The notes below the pieces were generated by a model, which saw nothing but the letters and a program-made list of their open reading frames with translations, did no database searches and had not been told where the DNA came from. This document shows positions 6,437-13,828 of a stretch of 17,552 nt of DNA, in pieces. Position numbers and translations under genes: made by a program. How positions within the stretch are numbered: the stretch's first letter is position 1; the number at the start of each line of letters is the position of its first letter. Origin of the DNA: Victivallales bacterium (GTDB lineage Bacteria; Verrucomicrobiota; Lentisphaeria; Oligosphaerales; Oligosphaeraceae); assembly GCA_900769285.1 (NCBI GenBank), contig CAAGGB010000292.1, forward strand, positions 1 to 17,552, read 5' to 3'.

Positions 6437-6626
6437 TTCGAGACTTTTGCGGCTCCCGAGGCTCACGAGACTGGGTTTCCACGAGACTCACGAGGCTTTT
6501 TCGCCCGACTGCACCTCGCCAATAACCACTTAAAACACATCCAATAGTTTCCCGTGTCCCATATACACCCAGTCACTTGCCCAATTTACGCAATTTGGGA
6601 ATCTCTATGATAATCAGAGGAATTAT

Positions 6627-6655
6627 TTGACATTCACTTTCAGCCGTGCTATACT
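6627..6655 (+). promoter_or_regulatory. Perfect sigma70-type promoter in copy B
   Basis: TTGACA (6627-6632), a 17-base spacer and TATACT (6650-6655) are identical to copy A. It faces the 3' end of the minus-strand hydrolase gene at 7076, so read-through would be antisense to that gene. Confidence 0.8.
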
Positions 6656-6661
6656 AAATTC

Positions 6662-6961
6662 TGGGGGGCTCCCCTAATTAAGCAAGGTACGTGCGCGCGA
6701 GAGAATGGCAAAATAAGCATTATTTCGCAATATAGATTATTTTGCTTATTTTATCCATATTTCTCTCATTATTTTCATTTTTTACTGGTATCGTTCCGAA
6801 AAAAAGGAACGGATTCCAGCCAGTCCCTCGCCCGCAAAATGGCTGGACTGTCGCCCATAGCCACTCAATGGATGCCCTCTGGAGCACTCGAGGCTGGCTT
6901 CTCTCGCAACTTTTTCGCCCGACGGCGAGGCGCCGTCGGGACAGGCGCCGCTGCGCGGCGC
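6662..6961 (+). ncRNA. Candidate structured non-coding RNA, copy B
   Basis: This is the equivalent of the copy A candidate, with the same promoter, 5' G/C hairpin, GCAAAATAA/TTATTTTGC arms, CGTTCC/GGAACG hairpin and the two GC-rich hairpins at 6918-6940 and 6945-6961. The call rests on conservation between two copies and on visible folding only. Confidence 0.3.
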
Positions 6962-7075
6962 ACTTCCGCGGCTCTCGAGGCGGGCTTCTCGCGAGGCTAT
7001 CGAGGCTTATAAAGGCCATGGGGCTTCCGCCGTCTCATGTCGCTCGGCGGAGACCCCACAGCTCATCAGCAAAGA

Positions 7076-10000
7076 CTATTCAGCAACGAGCTCAAAAAAG
7101 ACAGTGGTTCCGTCGCGGTGGGTGTCGATGGAGAACTGGAGCTGTCCCTTGGAGCGCTTGACAGTGGTGATTTCGCGGGTGCGGTTGCCGGCAAGGTCAA
7201 GGGCGTAGAGCTTCAGGGCGTCGGCATGGTCGGACTTGAGGGTCGCCGTGAAGCGTCCCATCTTGAGGAGGATGGGCATGCCGCCATGACGGGAGACCGC
7301 CTTGCGCTCCTCGTTCTGGAAGGTCATGCGGCTGTTGAGGGCGTCCGTGGCGTAGACGATGGTGATGCGGCGGGCCTGGCGGAGAGGCTTGAGGCCGTCG
7401 ATGGCGACGGCGGCGACGCAGCCCCGCTCGTCGAGGCGGTCGAGCGCGAAGTCGTCGGCCTTGGCGGTGGTCTTGGCCTCGGCGCAGAAGCCCTGGAGTC
7501 TGGGGGTGTTGATGCGCATGAAGTTACGCTTGGAGTCGAGGAGGAGCTCGCCGGTGACGGACTCGAAGAGCGAGACGCCGTCGGAGGCGTTGTTGGCGGG
7601 GATGAGCCCGCGGTCCTTGAGGAGTTTGACGAGCTGTTCGGCGCTGGTGTTCTTGCTGTCGACGAGCTGCGAGAAGCCGGCGAGGTCGGTGACGACGCTG
7701 GAGCCGCCGCTGCGGGTGAGCCGCAGTTCGCGCGGGCCGAGCGGAGTGAGTTCCTCGGGCTTGTCGAAGCACTCGACGGCGAAGCCGGTGAGGAGTGCGA
7801 GTCGGTTCTGCTGTCCGGAGAGTGGGCTGACGGCGGCGGGCGAGTCGTAGATTTTGGTGGTGTCGACGGCGACGCGGACGCGGCTGTCGGCGTGTCGGAC
7901 GTCACCGCGCATGAACATGAAGAAGCCGAGGTATTCGGCGGCCATGCGGACGGGGTCGTTGAAGATGCAGAAGGAGGTGAGGGGCCTGGGGTTCTCGTTC
8001 ATGTCGCGGACGCTGACGGAGCCGGCATGGGAGGTGAGGACGTCGATGTCCTGGAGGGCGGCGTAGGAGGCGAAGGAGAACGAATGATCATGGCGGTACT
8101 GGTTCCACCAGACGGAGGCGTATTCGGTGACGACGAAGGGCTTGCCGAGCTGTCGGGTGGAGATGGCACCGCGGTAATGCGGCGCGGCGCCGCCGAGGGA
8201 GCTGCTCTGGGAGATGATGTTGAGCGAGCCGTTGCCTCCCCAGGGGTGGTCGTGGTAGGTGTTGCTGGAGACGTAGTCGCAGTAGCGTCTCAAGGCGTTG
8301 TAGTGCTGGTCCTTGAGCATGTTGTAGTTGGTGGTGGGGCCCTTGAAGCCGATGTCGTCGAGCTGCTGGCGGTACCAGCGGATCATGGCAAGTTCGGTCT
8401 CGCGCATGAAGAGCCGTGCGGGGCGCGACGGCTCCTTGCCGGGTTCGAACATGGGGATGTCGTCGAAGGAGGCGTAGGCGGTCTTGGCCTCACGGTTGAG
8501 TGCGTCGAGGTCGCCCCGGTAGTGTCGTTTGAGGAAGTCGCGGTAGGCGGGTGTGGCCAGCTCCGGCTTGAGGGGTCGCATGAAGGCGAATTCCTGCTCG
8601 TTGTAGCCGTGGGTCATGGCGAGGAGCGGCTCGTCGACGAGTCGCGTCTTGGTGTAGGGGTTGACGTGGGTGAGGAGCGTCTCGACGCCCCAGCGCCAGT
8701 TGTCGCGGATGGTCTGGTCGAAGAGCATCCGCCCCTTGAAGCAGTCGTCGGTGAGGCGCGCGGCCCAGGCGTTCTTGCCGGTGGTGTAGCCGAGGAAGCC
8801 GGTCATGCAGTCGAAGTTGAGGTAGATGCCGTGTTCCTTGAGCTGTGAGACGAGGTAGTCGAAGAGGTCGAGGCGCTGCGGGTTGAACTGGCGTTCGCCG
8901 GGTGCGTTGCCCATGAGCCAGGAGTCGAGGAAGTGGGTGCGGATCATGTTGAAGCCGGCCTTGCGCATCTCCTGGCAGAACAGCCGGACGCCCTCGTGGT
9001 CCTTGCAGGCGTCCAGCTCGCCGCCGCCGATGGAGTTGGCGTAGAAGCGGACGGGGCGGTCAGGCGCCTTCTCGAACACGAAGCGTCCCTGGTCGTTGAT
9101 GATGAGGCGTCCGAGGTCGCCGCTCTTCCCTCGGAACGGGTACCAGGGGCTCACGTCGAGCGCGGAGCCTGCGGTGCGCACATTGCGCGGGGGGAAGGAC
9201 ACGGCGCGCCAGTCGTCGCAGGCCGTGATGACGACGGGGCGGTCCTGCGGCAGCTCGGGCGGCTCCATCGCGAGGGCCAGTCCCGTCACCAGCCAGATGG
9301 GCGAGCCGTTCAGGGAGCGGAACGTCACGGCGGCGACGTCGGCCATCTCGGAGTTCAGGGGGAACGTCGAGCCGTACAGTCCGACGCTGTTGCCCTGCGA
9401 CAGCTTGGCGCGGATGGCCACGCCACCGTTCTCGAGGGTGCGTGGATTCCACCAGTCGGCGACGTCGACGTTGGCGCGGACGGCGAGGGTCTGCCGATGG
9501 CCCTGGCTGTCGCGGACCTCGATGCGCCCGATGTCGCCCTGGGCCGAGGCGGGGAGCCAGCAGGCTCCATGGAGCACGAGCAGATGGCGGGCGCGCTGCG
9601 GCTGCGGCAGCGTGACGGTCGCCGACTCGGGGCCCTGCGGGAAGCGCTGTGACTTGAGGGTGATGACGCCCTTGCCGTCGAGCTGAGGCGCGAAGGGGAG
9701 TCCGTTGAGGGACTTCACGCCTGGCTGCGCGAGCCGTTCGCGGATGGCGGCCTTGAGGGTTCGTCCGTCCTGTTCGGGTCCCTGGTCGGACCAGCCGCCC
9801 TTCCCGTCGCCCTCGGTCTCGTCCTCGAACGACATGTTGGCGGCGGAGGCGATGCTGACGGGCCAGCCCAGCTCCGTGAGCCGCAGACGTCGCAGCCAGA
9901 TGGTTCCGGTGACCTCCTGGAAGCCAATCGAGAGGCGCACAGGCGAGGACACGTCCGGTGGGAACGACACATCGCGCTCGACGCGCCGCCAGTCGAACGT

Positions 10001-10369
10001 GCCCAACTGTCCGCCGGCGTCGATGTAGTGCATCTCTTTCTTGCCGTCGGAGAACGAGAAGATGACCTTGACGCTGTACCAGGGCTTGTCGCCCTTGGTG
10101 ACGTTCTCGCCCCTGATGTCGAATTCCAGTCGGAACGTCTTGCCGGCCATGAGGCTGGCGGGGAACGTGCGCTCGACGCAGCGCATCTTGTCATGCGGGC
10201 TATCCGGCGACAGGGCGAGGCGGACGGCGCCGCCGTCGACCTCCAGCGCGGGATTGCGGTCCCAGTCCAGCAGCTCCTCCGTCCGCTCAATCAGGGGTCG
10301 TCCCCAGGCGGTGGCGCCCAGCGTGAGCGCCGCCAGCGCGACCAGCCATCGTCTTCTCAGCTTCTCCAT
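7076..10369 (-). CDS. Large exported glycoside hydrolase-like protein (clan GH-A-like TIM barrel)
   Basis: The gene encodes 1097 residues from an ATG with GAGGAG seven bases upstream. Residues 1-23 are a signal peptide (basic RRR, hydrophobic core, ATAWG before the cut). Residues 24-170 look like a carbohydrate-binding jelly roll of the CBM4/9 kind, and about 205-370 form a second beta-sandwich. A TIM barrel follows at about 430-790. It has GFNMIRTHF (472-480, the Arg and His of strand 3 in GH5/GH2-like enzymes), GYNEQEF with candidate acid/base E591, and FVVTEYASVWW with candidate nucleophile E749. The C-terminal 300 residues are beta-rich accessory domains. The exact GH family and substrate are not clear. 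It is probably a retaining endo- or exo-glycosidase in the periplasm or outside the cell. It lies 123 bases behind the isomerase-like gene, likely in one transcription unit. Confidence 0.75.
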   Translation of the reverse strand: MEKLRRRWLVALAALTLGATAWGRPLIERTEELLDWDRNPALEVDGGAVRLALSPDSPHDKMRCVERTFPASLMAGKTFRLEFDIRGENVTKGDKPWYSVKVIFSFSDGKKEMHYIDAGGQLGTFDWRRVERDVSFPPDVSSPVRLSIGFQEVTGTIWLRRLRLTELGWPVSIASAANMSFEDETEGDGKGGWSDQGPEQDGRTLKAAIRERLAQPGVKSLNGLPFAPQLDGKGVITLKSQRFPQGPESATVTLPQPQRARHLLVLHGACWLPASAQGDIGRIEVRDSQGHRQTLAVRANVDVADWWNPRTLENGGVAIRAKLSQGNSVGLYGSTFPLNSEMADVAAVTFRSLNGSPIWLVTGLALAMEPPELPQDRPVVITACDDWRAVSFPPRNVRTAGSALDVSPWYPFRGKSGDLGRLIINDQGRFVFEKAPDRPVRFYANSIGGGELDACKDHEGVRLFCQEMRKAGFNMIRTHFLDSWLMGNAPGERQFNPQRLDLFDYLVSQLKEHGIYLNFDCMTGFLGYTTGKNAWAARLTDDCFKGRMLFDQTIRDNWRWGVETLLTHVNPYTKTRLVDEPLLAMTHGYNEQEFAFMRPLKPELATPAYRDFLKRHYRGDLDALNREAKTAYASFDDIPMFEPGKEPSRPARLFMRETELAMIRWYRQQLDDIGFKGPTTNYNMLKDQHYNALRRYCDYVSSNTYHDHPWGGNGSLNIISQSSSLGGAAPHYRGAISTRQLGKPFVVTEYASVWWNQYRHDHSFSFASYAALQDIDVLTSHAGSVSVRDMNENPRPLTSFCIFNDPVRMAAEYLGFFMFMRGDVRHADSRVRVAVDTTKIYDSPAAVSPLSGQQNRLALLTGFAVECFDKPEELTPLGPRELRLTRSGGSSVVTDLAGFSQLVDSKNTSAEQLVKLLKDRGLIPANNASDGVSLFESVTGELLLDSKRNFMRINTPRLQGFCAEAKTTAKADDFALDRLDERGCVAAVAIDGLKPLRQARRITIVYATDALNSRMTFQNEERKAVSRHGGMPILLKMGRFTATLKSDHADALKLYALDLAGNRTREITTVKRSKGQLQFSIDTHRDGTTVFFELVAE

Positions 10370-10417
10370 TCGCGTGCTCCTCTGTCTGTCAGTCTCTCTT
10401 GCTCCATCGTCCCTGGG

Positions 10418-10464
10418 ACACGACGGCCCCCGTCCGGCCAGCGCACGGACGAGGGCCGTCGTGT
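10418..10464 (-). terminator. Strong intercistronic hairpin between the isomerase-like and hydrolase genes
   Basis: ACACGACGGCCC and GGGCCGTCGTGT pair perfectly, and inside them CGTCCG pairs with CGGACG around 9 bases, with one mismatch between the two helices. No T-run follows, so it may attenuate, pause or protect the upstream message rather than stop it fully. It is flanked by similar GTCAGTCTCTC and GTCAGTCAGTCTCTC stretches. Confidence 0.5.
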
Positions 10465-10492
10465 TCTTCAGTCAGTCAGTCTCTCGTCTTGT

Positions 10493-11377
10493 TCAGCGGT
10501 TCGCCTTGACCTTGGCGGCCTCGACGATGGCCATGAAGCGGCGTCCGTACTCGACGTAGTTGTCGTGCATGGCCTGCGCCTGTGCGGTGACGTTGGTGTC
10601 GTGGAAGACGAGCGCCATGTGGGGCTCCATGGAGAAGCCGCCGTCGTAGCCGCGGGCGATGAGGTCCTCGACGATGCGGACGACGTCGCCGTCGCCCTCG
10701 CCGGGCCAGGTGTAGCGTGTCTTGCCGGTCGCGTGGTCGAAGACGCCGTCCTTGATGTGGACGTAGGCGACGAAGTCACGGACGTGGCTGTAGAATTCCC
10801 ATGAGGACTGCTTGGGATAGGGCTTAGGCTTGGCCTTGTCGTCGGTGAAGACGGGGTTACCGGTGTCGTAGACGAGCTTGAGTCCGGGGACGTTCTCGAG
10901 GAGTCGGAGGGTGAAGGGCCAACCCATGCCGCCGTAGTTCATGCAGTTCTCGTGGACGGGCTGGATGCCGGCGTCGAGGAACATCTGGGTGAGGATGCGG
11001 ACGCGGCGGAAGCGCTCGTCCTCCATCTGGTCGTCGGGCTCGCGGTCATCGAGTCGTGCGAAGCTCATGATGCGGATGAGCTTGGTGCCGAGGCGCTGCA
11101 TTCTGGGGATGGCGCGTTTGGCCTCCTCGAGGGAGGAGTCGAAGGGGTCGGTGATCTTCTTGGCCCAGTTGGCGATGGCGGAGCCGAAGCAGTTGACCTG
11201 GATGCCGGCGTCCTCGAGCTTGCCGGCGGCGATATCGAAGTCGGCGTCGGAGAGGTCATGGATGTTGACGCCGTCGATGGCTCGCGACTCGATGCAGTTC
11301 CACCCCAGTTCCTTGGTCGCGGCGATCTGGCCATCCAGACCACGAGACGCCTCATCCGCAAATCCAGTGTAGTACAT
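10493..11377 (-). CDS. Sugar phosphate isomerase/epimerase-like TIM barrel (AP endonuclease 2 superfamily)
   Basis: The protein has 294 residues, a normal length, with AGGAG nine bases before the ATG. The metal-ligand pattern of the xylose isomerase-like barrel is visible: E143 in VHENCMNYGG, D171 in LVYDTGNP, H207 in YVHIKDG and E251 in FSMEPH. Such enzymes isomerise or epimerise ketoses or inositol-type substrates with a divalent metal in the cytoplasm. No signal peptide is present. It is the first gene leftward of the divergent region and precedes the exported hydrolase, so it probably handles a monosaccharide released by this locus. The precise substrate cannot be read from sequence; some members of the superfamily are not isomerases. 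Confidence 0.88.
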   Translation of the reverse strand: MYYTGFADEASRGLDGQIAATKELGWNCIESRAIDGVNIHDLSDADFDIAAGKLEDAGIQVNCFGSAIANWAKKITDPFDSSLEEAKRAIPRMQRLGTKLIRIMSFARLDDREPDDQMEDERFRRVRILTQMFLDAGIQPVHENCMNYGGMGWPFTLRLLENVPGLKLVYDTGNPVFTDDKAKPKPYPKQSSWEFYSHVRDFVAYVHIKDGVFDHATGKTRYTWPGEGDGDVVRIVEDLIARGYDGGFSMEPHMALVFHDTNVTAQAQAMHDNYVEYGRRFMAIVEAAKVKANR

Positions 11378-11589
11378 GCGCAGATTCTCCTGTAAGCAGT
11401 GTGTGTGGTGATGATGTGACGGGTTCGTTCATCAGTTCCGGAGCTCATGTCCGCTGACAGCCATAACATAATGCCGCAAACCGAAAACAAAAAAGCGCCG
11501 CGCCCGTCGGAACGCCAGCGCATTTGCCGCAAACGGGGGTACATTAAGCGGTGTCCGCTTCCCGAACCCGAACCCCAACAGGAGTGACC
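11378..11589. promoter_or_regulatory. Divergent control region of the carbohydrate locus
   Basis: This gap serves both the isomerase-like/hydrolase unit and the GHL6/GH95 unit. It holds the perfect palindrome TTTGC-C-GCAAA at 11523-11533, a related half-match ATGCCGCAAACCG at 11471-11483, and the hairpin AAGCGG-TGT-CCGCTT at 11546-11560. Candidate -10 boxes are TATGTT on the minus strand (11470-11465) and TACATT on the plus strand (11540-11545), neither with a good -35. The GGAAAC operator of the local LacI protein is absent, so another regulator is more likely. Confidence 0.5.
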
Positions 11590-13713
11590 ATGGCCACCAA
11601 CCCCGACTGGTACCGGACCAGCTTCCGCCGCAATCTCGTCGACATGCACATCGAGGACTGGGACCCGCAGTTCCTCAGCCAGTTCAGCGCCGACACCTAC
11701 CTCGACATGCTCCGTCGCGCCCACGTCAAGTCCGCCATGATCTATCTCCAGTCCCATGTCGGACACTGCAACTGGAACTCAGCAAGCGGCCACACCCACG
11801 CCTCCTTCCCCCACTGCGAGCGCGAGATGCAGCGCCTCTTCGACCTCTGCCACCAGAACGGCATCGACGTCATCGCCTACTACTCCCTCATCTACAACAA
11901 CGACGCCTACGCCCAGCACCCCGACTGGCGACTCCGCGACGCCAACGGCCACAGCACCCGTCTCGACTCCGGCAAGGGACAGTACTTCGGCGGCAGCCGC
12001 TACGGCCTCTGCTGCCCCAACAACCCCGACTACCGCGCCTTCGTCCTCACACAGCTCGACGAAATCTTCGACCGCTTCTCCTTCGAGGGCATCTTCCTCG
12101 ACATGACCTTCTGGACGCGCGTCTGCCACTGCCCGTCCTGCCAGCGGCGCTGGCGCGACGAGCACGGCGGCGAAATCCCCACCGCACTCGACTGGACCTC
12201 GCCACTCACCCTCGAACTCCAGCGCAAACGCGAGGACTGGATGCAGGAATTCTGCCAGCTCGTCACCGACAAGATCAAGTCCCGAAACCCCAACTGCGCC
12301 GTCGAGCACCAGTACTCCACCATGATGCACGCCTGGAACCAGGGCGTCAACCGCAACATCGCCGTCACCTCCGACTACTGCGGCGGCGACTTCTACGGCG
12401 GCATCCCACAGCACACACTCGCCTGCAAGCTCTACTACAACATGACCCGAAACCAGCCCTTCGAGTACATGACCAGCAGATGCTACCCGAACCTCAAGGA
12501 ACACACCACCGCCAAGTCCGAGGACATGCTCCGCCAAAGCGTCATGGCCACCCTCGCCCACCACGGCGCCGTCCTCCTCATCGACGCCATCGACCCCGCC
12601 GGTACCCTCGACCCGCGCATCTACGACACCTACGGACGCATCTACCGCGACGCCGAACGCCTCGAGCCCTACATGGAAGGAACCATGCTCCAGGACGTCG
12701 CCGTCCTCTTCAACCTCGAGGCCAAATTCAACCCCGACAACGCCCCCGGACTCCCCCACGCCGACGCCGTCGCCGGCGCCTGCCGCAACCTCCAGCGCGC
12801 CCACATCCCCTACGGCGTCTTCGGCGACTGGCGACCCGAGAAGATGCGCGACGCCAAGGTCATCGTCCTCCCCGACGCCTTCAACCTCCCCGCAGACGTC
12901 TGCGCCTTCATCAGCAACTATGTGCGTGACGGCGGCAGCGTCTACCTCAGTGGCCGCACCAACCCCGAGCTCGTCGAGGACCTCCTCGGCGTCCGGCCCG
13001 CCGGCGTCTGGCAGGCGCCGATGGCCTACCTCGTCCCCACGGCCGAGCACGCCGACCTCCTCGCGGACAACACCCGCCAGTACCCGCTCGCCGTCACCGG
13101 CCACGTCGCCAAACTCCCCGCCGACGGCTCCTACGACGCCGTCCTCGCCACGCTGGCGCTCCCCTACGAGCCGCCGGCGGACGTGCCCGGCGCCCTCCAT
13201 CCCGACCCGGACGACGGCTACGACTACGCCTCCCATGACGCGCGCTTCGCCTCCATCCACTCGAATCCGCCCGGCCGCTGGCTCGACGACGCGCCCACGC
13301 TCGTCTGGCGGCGCGTCGGCAAGGGTCAGGTCATCTATGCGGCGACGCCGTTCGAGGCGGCCGACCGTCCCGCGAACGGCCCGCTGTTCGTGCGGCTCAT
13401 CGAGCGTCTGGCCGCGGGGCGCGGGCCGTGGAGCTTCGGCGCCGACGCGCCCACCCAGGTCGAGCTCGTCGCGTTCGACGCACCCGAACGGAAACGCCGC
13501 TACGTCAGCCTCATCAACGCCATCGAGGACTTCAGCGTCCCCACGCTCACCGGCAGCACCGTCCGCCTCCAGATACCCGGCGAGGCCACGCAGGTCCTCG
13601 CCCTCCCCGACGAGACGCGACTGCCCTTCACCCAACGCGGCAACAGCGTCGAATTCGCCACGCCGCCACTCCATATCTGCCAGATGTTCGCCGTCGACTA
13701 CCGGCAGCGCTGA
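11590..13713 (+). CDS. GHL6-type putative glycoside hydrolase with GH42-like trimerisation domain
   Basis: The protein has 707 residues from an ATG with AGGAG five bases upstream. A 13-codon upstream extension from 11551 lacks a ribosome binding site. Residues 7-120 (FRRNLVDMHIEDWDP, VKSAMIYLQSHVGH, DVIAYYSLIYNND, HPDW) fit the GHL6 barrel, a family distantly related to GH29/GH42-type enzymes. GIFLDMTFW places D171 where a nucleophile would lie, followed by a CxCxxC cluster (C179, C181, C184) as in GH42 relatives. About 365-470 (VAVLFN, KVIVLPDAFNL, YVRDGGSVYLSG) form the class I glutaminase-like fold used for trimerisation in GH42. A small beta domain ends the protein. No signal peptide is seen, so it is cytoplasmic. 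Activity is inferred to be exo-acting on alpha-L-fucosides or similar sugars, and this is not certain. Confidence 0.8.
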   Translation: MATNPDWYRTSFRRNLVDMHIEDWDPQFLSQFSADTYLDMLRRAHVKSAMIYLQSHVGHCNWNSASGHTHASFPHCEREMQRLFDLCHQNGIDVIAYYSLIYNNDAYAQHPDWRLRDANGHSTRLDSGKGQYFGGSRYGLCCPNNPDYRAFVLTQLDEIFDRFSFEGIFLDMTFWTRVCHCPSCQRRWRDEHGGEIPTALDWTSPLTLELQRKREDWMQEFCQLVTDKIKSRNPNCAVEHQYSTMMHAWNQGVNRNIAVTSDYCGGDFYGGIPQHTLACKLYYNMTRNQPFEYMTSRCYPNLKEHTTAKSEDMLRQSVMATLAHHGAVLLIDAIDPAGTLDPRIYDTYGRIYRDAERLEPYMEGTMLQDVAVLFNLEAKFNPDNAPGLPHADAVAGACRNLQRAHIPYGVFGDWRPEKMRDAKVIVLPDAFNLPADVCAFISNYVRDGGSVYLSGRTNPELVEDLLGVRPAGVWQAPMAYLVPTAEHADLLADNTRQYPLAVTGHVAKLPADGSYDAVLATLALPYEPPADVPGALHPDPDDGYDYASHDARFASIHSNPPGRWLDDAPTLVWRRVGKGQVIYAATPFEAADRPANGPLFVRLIERLAAGRGPWSFGADAPTQVELVAFDAPERKRRYVSLINAIEDFSVPTLTGSTVRLQIPGEATQVLALPDETRLPFTQRGNSVEFATPPLHICQMFAVDYRQR

Positions 13714-13780
13714 CGACACCAAATTTGCACTTAATGACGGGTTATCAACAAGGCTAACTCACTGAACCATAGCCAACAGC

Positions 13781-13804
13781 GGCGAATTTTCCGAAAAATT
13801 CGCC
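13781..13804 (+). other. Perfect hairpin in front of the GH95-like gene
   Basis: GGCGAATTTT and AAAATTCGCC form a 10-bp stem around CCGA, ending 24 bases before the ATG and 9 bases before its AGGAAG ribosome binding site. It may separate the two messages or modulate translation. The 115-base gap otherwise holds no recognisable promoter. Confidence 0.5.
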
Positions 13805-13828
13805 GTGGCCATCAGGAAGACCGACACC

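Larger units (their letters stand above)
6491..6983 (+). repeat. 493-bp intergenic element, copy B
   Basis: This is a direct repeat of 5631-6123 in the same orientation. The promoter boxes, spacer and GC-rich hairpins are unchanged. One change in the 5' hairpin (CCCCC to CCCCT) keeps a G-U pair. The A-rich loop between CGTTCC and GGAACG is one base longer. The inner TCTG/CAGA stem of copy A is not kept. After it come 92 bases without a gene up to the stop of the convergent hydrolase. Confidence 0.9.

Noticed and set aside
6005..6466. Arg/Glu/Pro/Ser-rich ORFs across the 9-bp array
   Set aside because: A 9-bp period always leaves open frames; there is no start signal and no domain.
5631..6983. 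Insertion sequence or group II intron
   Set aside because: No transposase or reverse transcriptase, no terminal inverted repeats, no target duplications and no intron domain V were seen.
7037..8848. 603-codon plus-strand ORF opposite the large hydrolase
   Set aside because: It is the mirror of a high-GC coding frame, gives Val/Glu/Gly/Asp-rich sequence with no domain, and has no ribosome binding site. The minus-strand protein has a signal peptide and catalytic motifs.
11779..13722. 647-codon minus-strand ORF opposite the GHL6 gene
   Set aside because: It has low-complexity Val/Gly/Glu/Asp composition and lies antisense to a protein with clear family motifs.
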